Positions 18,091 to 26,936 of a stretch of 32,821 bases of DNA are shown piece after piece. The position numbers and the translations under genes are program-made. Source of the stretch: Rhodocyclaceae bacterium (GTDB taxonomy: Bacteria; Pseudomonadota; Gammaproteobacteria; Burkholderiales; Rhodocyclaceae). The stretch covers positions 1 through 32,821 of the forward strand of contig JAUXWU010000061.1 in the NCBI GenBank assembly GCA_030680085.1. Reading direction: 5' to 3'. The notes beneath the pieces are model-generated. The model did not search any database and was not told the DNA's origin. It saw nothing but the letters and a program-made list of their open reading frames with translations. The stretch's first letter is position 1; each line of letters begins with the position of its first letter.

Positions 18091-18788
18091 CCCCCAGCGC
18101 AGCGATCCTTCCGCAAACAACGTCCGCCGTGGCGATGATTCGCACGCTCGGGCTAATTGCCGCCCTCTGCGGCTTCATCATCGTTTCCGCCTATCAGGGC
18201 ACCTACGACGCGGTGCAGGAGAACAAGCGCATCGCCGTCGAGCGCGCGGTGTTCAAGGTGATGCCGACCGCCAGGTCCATCGTCGAATACGTCGCTTCGC
18301 CCGCCGGAGCGGTTGTAAAAGTCGGCGCTGGCGATACGGCGAAAAGCGCGGCGCCGTTGGGCGGCATCAAGTTTTACGCGGGCTACGACGCCACCGGCAA
18401 GCTGGCGGGCATTGCCGCCGAGGGCGTCGCCAAGGGCTATTCCGACAACGTGCGCATCCTGTTCGCCTACGATCCGGCGAGCGCCACCATCACTGGATTC
18501 GGTTTGGTCGCGATGCGTGAAACACCCGGCATCGGTGACAAGATTCTGGTGGACAAGAACTTTCTGGCGAACTTCCCCCTTGAGGCGAAGCTGACCGGTG
18601 ATTTGAAGAAACTCGCCCAGGCCATTGTCACCGTCAAGCACGGCAGCAAGACCCACCCGTGGGAAATCGACGCCATTACCGGCGCGACGATCACCTCGCG
18701 CGCCGTCGGCCGCGCGATCAACGACGCGGCGCAAATGCTGTTGCCGCGCATCGTTCCGCAACTCTCCGAGCTTAAGGAAAAGCCATGA
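18087..18788 (+). CDS. rnfG: Rnf complex subunit G
   Basis: One TM and periplasmic FMN-binding domain; WEIDAITGATITSRAVGRAIN (FMN-threonine motif). Confidence 0.93.
   Translation: MTPSAAILPQTTSAVAMIRTLGLIAALCGFIIVSAYQGTYDAVQENKRIAVERAVFKVMPTARSIVEYVASPAGAVVKVGAGDTAKSAAPLGGIKFYAGYDATGKLAGIAAEGVAKGYSDNVRILFAYDPASATITGFGLVAMRETPGIGDKILVDKNFLANFPLEAKLTGDLKKLAQAIVTVKHGSKTHPWEIDAITGATITSRAVGRAINDAAQMLLPRIVPQLSELKEKP
18317..18340 (-). repeat. 24-bp dispersed repeat inside rnfG (sense peptide KVGAGDTA)
   Basis: + strand AAAAGTCGGCGCTGGCGATACGGC. Confidence 0.9.
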
Positions 18789-19432
18789 ACGCCTCGACGA
18801 CCGAACGCTGGGACGAATTCATGGAAGGCATCTGGCGCCAGAACCCGCTGTTCGTCATGGTGCTGGGCCTGTGTCCCGCGCTGGCGGTCACCGTGTCGGC
18901 GGTGAATGCCTTGTCAATGGGCCTGGCCACCACCTTTGTGCTGACCTGTTCCTGCGTGCTGGTGTCCTTGCTGCGCAAGCTGATTCCCAAGGAAGTGCGC
19001 ATCGCCACCTACATCGTCATCATCGCCACCTTCGTTACCGTGGTCGATTACCTGATCCAGGCAATCAGCCTCGCGCTCTACGATGCGCTCGGTGCCTTCA
19101 TTCAGTTGATTGTCGTGAACTGCATCATCCTTGGTCGCGCCGAGGCGCATGCCTCGAAGAATCCCTTGCTGCCGACGCTGATCAATGCCCTTGGCATGAG
19201 CGCCGGCTTTACCCTCGGCCTGTTTGCGCTGGGCAGCGTGCGCGAGATTCTTGGCGCCGGCGCCTTCTTCGGCGTCTCGCTGTTCGGGCCGGACTTTCAG
19301 CCCTGGGTGGTGATGGTGCTGCCGCCCGGCGGCTTCTTCGTGCTTGGCGCCTGGCTCTTGATCTTCGCCGCCATTGCGCGACGCAAGCAGAAGAAACTCG
19401 CGGAGCAGGGGGTGGGTGGGCAAAATGCATGA
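18785..19432 (+). CDS. rnfE: Rnf complex subunit E
   Basis: FMEGIWRQNPLFVMVLGLCPALAVT...; ATGA overlap with rnfG. Confidence 0.95.
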   Translation: MNASTTERWDEFMEGIWRQNPLFVMVLGLCPALAVTVSAVNALSMGLATTFVLTCSCVLVSLLRKLIPKEVRIATYIVIIATFVTVVDYLIQAISLALYDALGAFIQLIVVNCIILGRAEAHASKNPLLPTLINALGMSAGFTLGLFALGSVREILGAGAFFGVSLFGPDFQPWVVMVLPPGGFFVLGAWLLIFAAIARRKQKKLAEQGVGGQNA

Positions 19433-20003
19433 AACCGCCGCCCAGATCTTCATCAACGCCTTCCTCGCCAACAACTTCGTGCTGGCGATGTTCCTTGGCC
19501 TGTGTCCGTTTATCGGCGTGTCGGGCAAGCTGGAAACCGCCGTGCCGATGGGCGTTGCGTCCACCTTCGTGATGCTGGTCGCCTCGTTGTGCGCCTTCGG
19601 CATCAACATCCTGCTGGCGCATTTGGACCTGGAGTTCCTGCGACTGATCGCCTACATCGTCATCATCGCCTCGACGGTGCAACTCGTCGAGATGGTGCTG
19701 AAGAAATACAGTCCGAGCCTGTTCCGCGCGCTCGGCATCTATCTGCCGCTGATCACCACCAACTGCGCGGTGCTCGGCGTGGCGCTGTTCCAGACCGCGC
19801 GCGACTACGATTTCATCCAGTCGATCACCTTCGCCATTGGCGCCGGCGCGGGTTTCACGCTGGCCCTCGTGCTGATGGCCAGCGTGCGCGAGCGCCTGCA
19901 ACTGTCCGACGTACCTGCCGTTGCGCAGGGCACGGCCCTGTCGCTGATGCTGGCCGGCATCCTGTCGCTGGCCTTCATGGGTTTTGCCGGGTTGGGTGGA
20001 TGA
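19425..20003 (+). CDS. rnfA: Rnf complex subunit A
   Basis: FINAFLANNFVLAMFLGLCPFIGVSGKLETAVPMG..., TTNCAVLG. Confidence 0.95.
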   Translation: MHETAAQIFINAFLANNFVLAMFLGLCPFIGVSGKLETAVPMGVASTFVMLVASLCAFGINILLAHLDLEFLRLIAYIVIIASTVQLVEMVLKKYSPSLFRALGIYLPLITTNCAVLGVALFQTARDYDFIQSITFAIGAGAGFTLALVLMASVRERLQLSDVPAVAQGTALSLMLAGILSLAFMGFAGLGG

Positions 20004-20185
20004 CCGTTTATTTCGTGACCATCGCGCTGATCTTTGCGCTGCTGCTTGCGGGTATCGGCGTGGATCGGCTGTATCGCGCGTTTGCCGCGCGCAACCCGCA
20101 GTTGGGGCCGTTTCGCAAGAGCGAAGGGTGCGGATGCTGTTCGGGCGGTAGCGGCTGCGGTGACGACGCAGCTTGTTCGCGCTGA
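20000..20185 (+). CDS. Small Cys-rich single-TM protein at the end of the rnf operon
   Basis: MTVYFVTIALIFALLLAGIGVDRLYRAFAARNPQLGPFRKSEGCGCCSGGSGCGDDAACSR*; ATGA overlap with rnfA. Confidence 0.75.
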   Translation: MTVYFVTIALIFALLLAGIGVDRLYRAFAARNPQLGPFRKSEGCGCCSGGSGCGDDAACSR

Positions 20186-20194
20186 CGCAGGGCC

Positions 20195-21457
20195 CTAGTG
20201 CCTAACGTCCTCTAGCTGGCTGACAGCGTCGTGTTGCCGCTGGTTGGCTTCGTGGTGGCGCTTGATCAGCAGCATGATAGCGGCGACAAACAGGCCGAAC
20301 ATGGCGATCACCCAGTAGATGTGCACGCCGACCATGATCAGTACCGAGTAGGTGATCGTCATGACCAGGATGGCAATGTTTTCATTGAAATTCTGTACGG
20401 CGATGGAATGACCGGCGCCCATCAGGATGTGGCCGCGGTGCTGGAGCAGGGCGTTCATCGGCACGACGAAGAAGCCCGACAGCATGCCGATCAGCACCAT
20501 CAGCGCCATGGCGACCCAGGTGTCGCGGACGACGACCATCGCCAGGACGATGATGCCCATGGCAATGCCGAGCGGGATGACGCGCACGGCCTTGCGCAGG
20601 GTGATCAGGCGCGCCGCCAGTACCGCGCCGATGGCGATGCCGACGGCGACGACGCCTTGCAGCATGCTGGCCTTGGACAGGTCGAGGTTGAGCGCCACCT
20701 TCGACCATTCGATGACGATGAACTGCAAGGTGGCGCCTGCGCCCCAGAACAGGGTGGTCACCGCCAGCGAAATCTGGCCGAGCTTGTCGCGCCACAAGAG
20801 TTGCACGCAGTGCTTGAACTCGTGGAACAGATAGATCGGGTTCTTCTTGAGCGGCTTGTGGTCGACGCCGGTATCGGGCACATACAGATTGAAGAAGGCG
20901 GCCACCAAATACAGTCCGCCAATGATCAGGAGACTCATCTCGGCTACGCTGTCGATGCCGGTGTCGAGCACCGGAAAATCGAAGGAGAGCAGGTTCTGGG
21001 CGATGGTCGGATTGATCATCAGGCCCCCCAGCACCACGCCCAGCACGACCGCCCCCACCGTCAGTCCCTCGATCCAGCCATTGGCGACGACCAGCAGGCG
21101 GTGCGGCAGATATTCGGTGAGGATGCCGTATTTGGCGGGCGAATAAGCGGCGGCGCCGAGGCCGACCACCGCGTAGGCCAGCAGCGGATGCAAATCGAAG
21201 AACATCAGCGAACAGCCGAAAATCTTGATGCCGTTGCTGATGAACATGACGCGCCACTTCGGCATCGAGTCGGCGAAGGCGCCAACAAAGGCAGCCAGCG
21301 CCACATAGGAAATGGTGAAGAAGGTCTTGAGCAGCGGTTCATATTCCGCCGGCGACTGCAGGTCGCGCAGGATGGCGATGGCCACAATCAGCAGCGCGTT
21401 GTCGGCGAGCGCGGAAAAAAACTGCGCCGCCGTGATGATGTAGAACCCGGGTTTCAT
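20195..21457 (-). CDS. lplT: MFS lysophospholipid transporter-like protein
   Basis: MKPGFYIITAAQFFSALADNALLIVAIAIL...AYSPAKYGILTEYLPHRLLVVANGWIEGLTV; LplT-like. Confidence 0.8.
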   Translation of the reverse strand: MKPGFYIITAAQFFSALADNALLIVAIAILRDLQSPAEYEPLLKTFFTISYVALAAFVGAFADSMPKWRVMFISNGIKIFGCSLMFFDLHPLLAYAVVGLGAAAYSPAKYGILTEYLPHRLLVVANGWIEGLTVGAVVLGVVLGGLMINPTIAQNLLSFDFPVLDTGIDSVAEMSLLIIGGLYLVAAFFNLYVPDTGVDHKPLKKNPIYLFHEFKHCVQLLWRDKLGQISLAVTTLFWGAGATLQFIVIEWSKVALNLDLSKASMLQGVVAVGIAIGAVLAARLITLRKAVRVIPLGIAMGIIVLAMVVVRDTWVAMALMVLIGMLSGFFVVPMNALLQHRGHILMGAGHSIAVQNFNENIAILVMTITYSVLIMVGVHIYWVIAMFGLFVAAIMLLIKRHHEANQRQHDAVSQLEDVRH

Positions 21458-21620
21458 GGCCGGCGGTTTATATCACGAAAGTCTGTCAGCGATATTTCGC
21501 CTGCGGGATCGGGGCAGCGCCACCCGTAGCGGGGGATTCATTGCATCAGGCTTTCTTATGCGTCAAATTTGTGTTCGAATGCCAGTCTTATACAAAACCA
21601 GAAAATGAAGGGGAGTACTT

Positions 21621-22526
21621 ATGGCTGATCGCAGGCTTCAGGTTTTTCACGCCGTCGCCAAACAGCTTTCGTTCACCAAGGCCGCCGAGGTGCTGTTCAT
21701 GACGCAGCCGGCGGTGACTTTCCAGATCAAACAGCTCGAAGAGCACTTCAATACACGCCTGTTCGATCGTGGTCACGGCCGCATTTCGCTCACCCCGGCG
21801 GGCGAACTGGTGCTGACCTATGCCGAGAAAATCCTCGGCCTCTCCGGTGAAATGGATGTGCGTCTCTCCGAGATGACCGGCGAGGTGGGCGGGTCATTGC
21901 TCGTGGGCGCCAGCACGACTATTGCCGAATTCCTGCTGCCGCGCATCCTCGGCGAATTCAAGGCTAAATTTCCGAATGTCAAGCCCTGCCTGGTGGTGGC
22001 CAACTCCGAAGCCATCGAAATGCGCGTCGCCGAACACACCATCGACATCGGCTTCATCGAGTCGCCATCGCACCAGCCCAACCTGCAAACCGAGGTTTGC
22101 TGCGAGGACGAACTGCAGATCATCTGCAGCCCGAAGTTTCCGCTGGCGCGCATGAAGGAAGTCACGCCGCAGCAACTGATCGAATATCCCTTTGTTTCGC
22201 GCGAACCCGGCTCGGGCACGCGCGAATTCACCGAAGTCTATCTGCAAAAAAATGGCGTCAATATCGACCACATGCAGCCGGTGATGGAACTGGGCAGCCC
22301 GCTCGCCTTGCTTGAAGTGGTCGAAACCGGCCTGGGCTACGCCATTGCTTCGCGCACCTCTGTGTTGAAGGCGCTGCGTCTGGGCGACCTGGTCTCGATT
22401 CCGCTCAAGCCGCGCCTGACGCGCCAGTTGTCGATGGTCTACCCGAAGGAAAAATTCCGCTCGCGGTTGGTGACGGCCTTCGTCGATTTTGCGACCGAGA
22501 AGCTCAAAGAGTGCAAGAGCAAATAG
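21621..22526 (+). CDS. LysR-family transcriptional regulator
   Basis: N-terminal HTH RRLQVFHAVAKQLSFTKAAEVLFMTQPAVTFQIKQLEEHFNTRLFDR. Confidence 0.93.
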   Translation: MADRRLQVFHAVAKQLSFTKAAEVLFMTQPAVTFQIKQLEEHFNTRLFDRGHGRISLTPAGELVLTYAEKILGLSGEMDVRLSEMTGEVGGSLLVGASTTIAEFLLPRILGEFKAKFPNVKPCLVVANSEAIEMRVAEHTIDIGFIESPSHQPNLQTEVCCEDELQIICSPKFPLARMKEVTPQQLIEYPFVSREPGSGTREFTEVYLQKNGVNIDHMQPVMELGSPLALLEVVETGLGYAIASRTSVLKALRLGDLVSIPLKPRLTRQLSMVYPKEKFRSRLVTAFVDFATEKLKECKSK

Positions 22527-22533
22527 CCCGGGC

Positions 22534-23607
22534 ATGACGCGGCCGATTCGCGCCACGATTGACCTGGCCGCACTGCGGCATAACTTCGGCGTCGCCCGCC
22601 GCCATGCCGGACACGCCAAGCTTTGGGCAGTGGTCAAGGCCAATGCTTACGGCCACGGCCTGGAACGTGCCGTTGCCGCCCTCACCGACCTGACCGATGG
22701 TTTCGCGCTGATCGAGCTTGAACGCGCCGTGCAATTGCGCGCGGCCGGGCTCAAGCTGCCGATCCTGATGCTCGAAGGTTTTTACAGCGCTGATGAGTTG
22801 CCGCTGTTCATCGAACATCGCCTGACGCCGGTGCTGCACCGGATCGACCAGCTACAGACGCTGCAGGACGCTCGCTGGCCGGCCACGCTGCCGGTCTATC
22901 TCAAGCTCAATACCGGCATGCATCGGCTGGGCTTCAATGCCGCCGGGCTTGTCGCCGCCCGCGCCGCGCTGGCCGGCAAGGTGGACGACATTACCCTGAT
23001 GACGCACTTTGCCGACGCCGATGGCCTGCGCGGCGTCGATTGGCAGCTCGAACGCTTTGCCTTGATGACTGCCGACATGGATCTGCCCTGTTCGCTGGCG
23101 AATTCCGCTGCGTTGCTGCGTTTCCCCGACATGAAAAACGACTGGGCGCGTCCCGGCATCATGCTCTATGGCGGTTCGCCGTTTCCGCAGTTGATATCCG
23201 CCGCAGAACTGGATCTCCAGCCGGTGATGACCCTGCAAAGCGAGATCATCGCCGTGCAGACGCTGGCGGCCGGCGATAGTGTTGGCTATGGTTGCACCTT
23301 CACCGCCGATCGTCCGATGAAGATCGGCGTGGTCGCCTGCGGCTACGCCGACGGCTATCCGCGCCACGCGCCGACCGGCACGCCGGTATTGGTGAATGGC
23401 CTGCGCACGCGCACCCTCGGCCGCGTGTCGATGGACAAGCTCTGTGTCGACCTGACGGAACTCCCCGCAAAAGTCGGCGCTGGCGGGACGGCGACCATGT
23501 GGGGGAAAGGATTGCCCGCCGACGAAGTCGCCAGCGCCGCCGGCACCATCAGCTATGAATTGTTTTGCGCTCTCGCAGCGCGCGTACCGGTCGGCGAAAT
23601 TAACTGA
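22534..23607 (+). CDS. alr: Alanine racemase
   Basis: AVVKANAYGHGLERAV (PLP Lys); LNTGMHRLGF; GYADGYPRHAPTGTPVLVNG. Confidence 0.95.
   Translation: MTRPIRATIDLAALRHNFGVARRHAGHAKLWAVVKANAYGHGLERAVAALTDLTDGFALIELERAVQLRAAGLKLPILMLEGFYSADELPLFIEHRLTPVLHRIDQLQTLQDARWPATLPVYLKLNTGMHRLGFNAAGLVAARAALAGKVDDITLMTHFADADGLRGVDWQLERFALMTADMDLPCSLANSAALLRFPDMKNDWARPGIMLYGGSPFPQLISAAELDLQPVMTLQSEIIAVQTLAAGDSVGYGCTFTADRPMKIGVVACGYADGYPRHAPTGTPVLVNGLRTRTLGRVSMDKLCVDLTELPAKVGAGGTATMWGKGLPADEVASAAGTISYELFCALAARVPVGEIN
23469..23492 (-). repeat. 24-bp dispersed repeat inside alr (sense peptide KVGAGGTA)
   Basis: + strand AAAAGTCGGCGCTGGCGGGACGGC. Confidence 0.9.
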
Positions 23608-23609
23608 AC

Positions 23610-24989
23610 ATGGTCAAACCCAAATCGATTTATTCCTGCACCGAATGCGGCGCCAGCGCGCCCAAGTGGCAGGGGCAATGCCCCGGTTGCGCGCAGTGGA
23701 ACACTCTGGTGGAGGCCGTCGCAGACATAGCGACGCCGGCCAGCAAGCGCTTCGGCGCCAATTTCGCACCGCTGGCGGCCAGCAGCAAACCGCAGGACCT
23801 GGCGGCCATTCGCCCGCGCGATGAGCCAAGGCTGGCGACCGGCGTCGAGGAGTTCGACCGCGTGCTGGGTGGCGGACTGGTCGCTGGTGGTGTGGTGCTG
23901 ATCGGTGGCGATCCGGGCATTGGCAAATCGACGCTGCTGTTGCAGGCGTTGGCGCGACTTGCCGAAGCCGGCCAGCCGGTGCTGTATGTCTCCGGAGAAG
24001 AATCCGGCGAACAGATTGCCCTGCGCGCCAATCGGCTGCAACTGCCCGCCGCCGGGATGCGCCTTTTGGCCGAGATCAATCTCGAAAAAATCATCGCCGC
24101 GCTGCAAGACGAGAAACCGCTGGTCGCGGTGATCGACTCGATCCAGACGCTCTGGTCGGATGCCCTGCAATCGGCCCCCGGCTCGGTCGCGCAGGTGCGC
24201 GAATGTGCGGCGCAATTGACGCGCTTCGCCAAGCAGACGGGGGTCTGCATCATCCTCGTCGGCCATGTGACGAAGGAAGGCGCGCTGGCCGGCCCGCGCG
24301 TGCTCGAACACATCGTCGATACCGTGCTCTATTTCGAGGGCGACACGCACTCGAGCTTCCGTCTCGTGCGCGCCGTCAAGAACCGCTTTGGCGCGGTCAA
24401 TGAGTTGGGCGTGTTTGCCATGACCGACAAGGGTTTGAAGGGCGTCTCGAACCCTTCCGCCCTGTTTCTCTCGCAACATGCGCAGGATGTCGCCGGCAGT
24501 TGCGTGCTGGTCACGCAGGAAGGCACGCGGCCTCTGCTGGTCGAGATTCAGGCGCTGGTCGACAGCGCGATGGGCGGCAACCCGCGCCGGCTGACGGTCG
24601 GCCTCGACCCGCAACGGCTGGCAATGTTGCTCGCCGTGTTGCACCGGCATGCCGGCGTGATGTGCGGCGATCAGGATGTCTTCGTCAATGCCGTTGGCGG
24701 CGTGCGCATCCAGGAACCGGCGGCCGATCTGGCCGTGCTGCTGGCGATCGTCTCGTCCTTGCGCAACCAGCCCTTGCCCGGCAAATGGGTGGCCTTCGGC
24801 GAAATCGGCCTGGCCGGCGAAATCCGCCCCGCTCCGCGCGGCCAGGAACGTCTGAAGGAAGCCGCCAAGCTCGGCTTCACCCATGCCCTGATCCCCAAGG
24901 CCAATGCGCCCAGGCAGCCGATCAAGGGCATGACGGTGATCGCGCTGGAACGTGTCGAGCAGGCTATCGAGCAGATGCGGAACGGGTAA
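23610..24989 (+). CDS. radA: DNA repair protein RadA
   Basis: YSCTECGASAPKWQGQCPGCAQWNTLVE zinc finger; GGDPGIGKSTLLLQ Walker A; KNRFGAVNELGVFAM. Confidence 0.95.
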   Translation: MVKPKSIYSCTECGASAPKWQGQCPGCAQWNTLVEAVADIATPASKRFGANFAPLAASSKPQDLAAIRPRDEPRLATGVEEFDRVLGGGLVAGGVVLIGGDPGIGKSTLLLQALARLAEAGQPVLYVSGEESGEQIALRANRLQLPAAGMRLLAEINLEKIIAALQDEKPLVAVIDSIQTLWSDALQSAPGSVAQVRECAAQLTRFAKQTGVCIILVGHVTKEGALAGPRVLEHIVDTVLYFEGDTHSSFRLVRAVKNRFGAVNELGVFAMTDKGLKGVSNPSALFLSQHAQDVAGSCVLVTQEGTRPLLVEIQALVDSAMGGNPRRLTVGLDPQRLAMLLAVLHRHAGVMCGDQDVFVNAVGGVRIQEPAADLAVLLAIVSSLRNQPLPGKWVAFGEIGLAGEIRPAPRGQERLKEAAKLGFTHALIPKANAPRQPIKGMTVIALERVEQAIEQMRNG

Positions 24990-24992
24990 CAT

Positions 24993-26936
24993 TCAGTTCG
25001 TATCGTGTAGCAGTTCATAGGCTTCGACTGGCTGCCCTCGGCCCTTGACTTGCAAGGAGTAGCGCGCCCCGGTGCGAATGTTCGGGCCGCAGGCCTTGAC
25101 AGTGGCCTGGCTGGCGAGAATTGCGCAACCCGTTTCCTTGGTCATGCCTTCCAGACGCGAGGCGACGTTGACAACATCGCCAATCGCTGTGTATTCCATT
25201 CGGGTGCTTGAGCCGATGTTGCCCACCACGGCTTCGCCGCTGTGCAGACCAATGCCGATATCGAATCTGGGTAGATTGCGTTCGGGGAAGCGATCATCCA
25301 TCCAGCCGCGAAAATCCGTGGCTACCTGTCGCAATGCCAGCGCCGCGCGGACGGCCCGTGCCGCATGGTCTGCTTGCGGCAGAGGGGCGCCGAATTCCGC
25401 CATGATGGCGTCGCCGATGAATTTGTCGATGGTGGCATCCTCGGCGAGTAGCGCGGCGCAGGCCCGCTCGAAGTAGCTGTTGAGCAGTTCGACAACCTCG
25501 TGCGCGGCGAGTTTTTCGCTGATGGTGGTAAAACCGCGAATGTCGGAAAACAGCACGGTGATCGCCGCCGCCTTGCCACCGAGTTCCGGCGGTTCCGTTG
25601 CGTTGATCAGTGCTGTCACCACACGGGGCGAAACGTAGCGACTGAACATGGCGCCGATACGCGCCTTTTCGCGTTCCTCGTGCGTCAGGCGCAGTAGCGT
25701 CAGGCCGCCGAGCACCACGGCCATGCCGATATGCAGGTGAGCGACGGGGAAAAGCAGGTTTTGCTTGAATAACAGATAAGTCGACGCTGCACTGAACAGC
25801 ACGGCGCCCATGACGAGCAAAACCGACCCCAAGGGTGTCAGCCGTATGCCGATAAAAGCCAGCATGCCGAACAGCGCGAGAAAAGTGGTCAGCCGCGGTA
25901 GTCCGGACACTGGCTCGAGCCAGTGGCCGCCGAGTAGTGTTTCGACGATGTTGGCTTGAATTTCCGCTCCTGTCATCAGGCGATTCTTACCGCCCAAGCT
26001 GGTTGAGTACGGCGTGGGATGCGCGTCGCCCGTGCCGGCATAACCAGCGCCGAGAATGACAACCTTCCCCGCCAGTGCCTGTATCTCCAGCCGCTTTGTT
26101 GCATCGGGTTGCAACAGTGTTTCAAAGGAAATCGCACTAAAAGTACCCGGCGGCCCGGCATATGAGATGCGTAGTTCGGTGGCCGGCGGCCAGGCGCGGC
26201 CGCTAAAGGTGAATTTGCCATCGCTAGTTGCAGCGCGTGTGTCTTGACCGCTGGCGCGGATCGCCGCCAATGGCCCGAATGCCAGCAGTGGCAGACCCTC
26301 GCGGCGAGCGTAATCGCTGCTCGCTTCCAATAGTCCGAAGCGGCGCACCGTGCCGTCCGAATCCGCGCGAAGATTCGCCAGACCGATGCCGCGCACCATA
26401 TCCATGTCAGGAAGGGCCAGCAGATAGTCCGGGTTGGGTAAAACGAAATCATCCGCCGTCTCGCCAGCGCCGACTTTGAATGCTGCAAGCTCGACATATC
26501 CAGCATTGATTGCTGCCCGGAACGGCTGGTCGAGGTTGCGAGAGGCTTCATTGGCCTGCAGACCCATCTTGGCGATCCACCGTTCCGGAGAACTGCTAAA
26601 GATAAAGTCGATTGCAACCAGCTTGACGCCGACCTCGCGCAATGTCGCCAGCGCCTGCGCCAGATGAGGCGTCCAGAATGCCAGCGGCTCGTCGGGGCGC
26701 GCATTGAGGCTCGGATCGTCGATCATCACCAGCGCCGCATGAATCGGCACATGGCGCTGACCGGCCAGTCGATGCCAGATATCCGCATAGAGATGTTCGA
26801 GTCGTTCGGCCGCGCCGCTGCGGTAGAGTCCTTCCGTTACGCCGGTGGCCAGCAGAACGGCTGCCAGCGCCACTATCCGGCTTTGGCGCAACAGTGATTG
26901 CAGCGGCCTGTGAATGCGCATTGATCCGTCATTCAC
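24993..26936 (-). CDS. CHASE2-domain adenylate/guanylate cyclase
   Basis: N-terminal CHASE2 region, TM segments, then ITVLFSDIRGFTTISEKL...FIGDAIMAEFGAP...GIGLHSGEAVVGNIGSSTRMEYTAIGDVVNVASRLEG. Confidence 0.9.
   Translation of the reverse strand: MNDGSMRIHRPLQSLLRQSRIVALAAVLLATGVTEGLYRSGAAERLEHLYADIWHRLAGQRHVPIHAALVMIDDPSLNARPDEPLAFWTPHLAQALATLREVGVKLVAIDFIFSSSPERWIAKMGLQANEASRNLDQPFRAAINAGYVELAAFKVGAGETADDFVLPNPDYLLALPDMDMVRGIGLANLRADSDGTVRRFGLLEASSDYARREGLPLLAFGPLAAIRASGQDTRAATSDGKFTFSGRAWPPATELRISYAGPPGTFSAISFETLLQPDATKRLEIQALAGKVVILGAGYAGTGDAHPTPYSTSLGGKNRLMTGAEIQANIVETLLGGHWLEPVSGLPRLTTFLALFGMLAFIGIRLTPLGSVLLVMGAVLFSAASTYLLFKQNLLFPVAHLHIGMAVVLGGLTLLRLTHEEREKARIGAMFSRYVSPRVVTALINATEPPELGGKAAAITVLFSDIRGFTTISEKLAAHEVVELLNSYFERACAALLAEDATIDKFIGDAIMAEFGAPLPQADHAARAVRAALALRQVATDFRGWMDDRFPERNLPRFDIGIGLHSGEAVVGNIGSSTRMEYTAIGDVVNVASRLEGMTKETGCAILASQATVKACGPNIRTGARYSLQVKGRGQPVEAYELLHDTN
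26455..26478 (+). repeat. 24-bp dispersed repeat inside the CHASE2 cyclase gene (sense peptide KVGAGETA)
   Basis: GCCGTCTCGCCAGCGCCGACTTTG. Confidence 0.9.

Noticed and set aside
20231-21529. 432-aa plus-strand ORF
   Set aside because: Antisense to the lplT-like gene; shadow frame.
23553-24992. 479-aa minus-strand ORF
   Set aside because: Antisense to radA; shadow frame.
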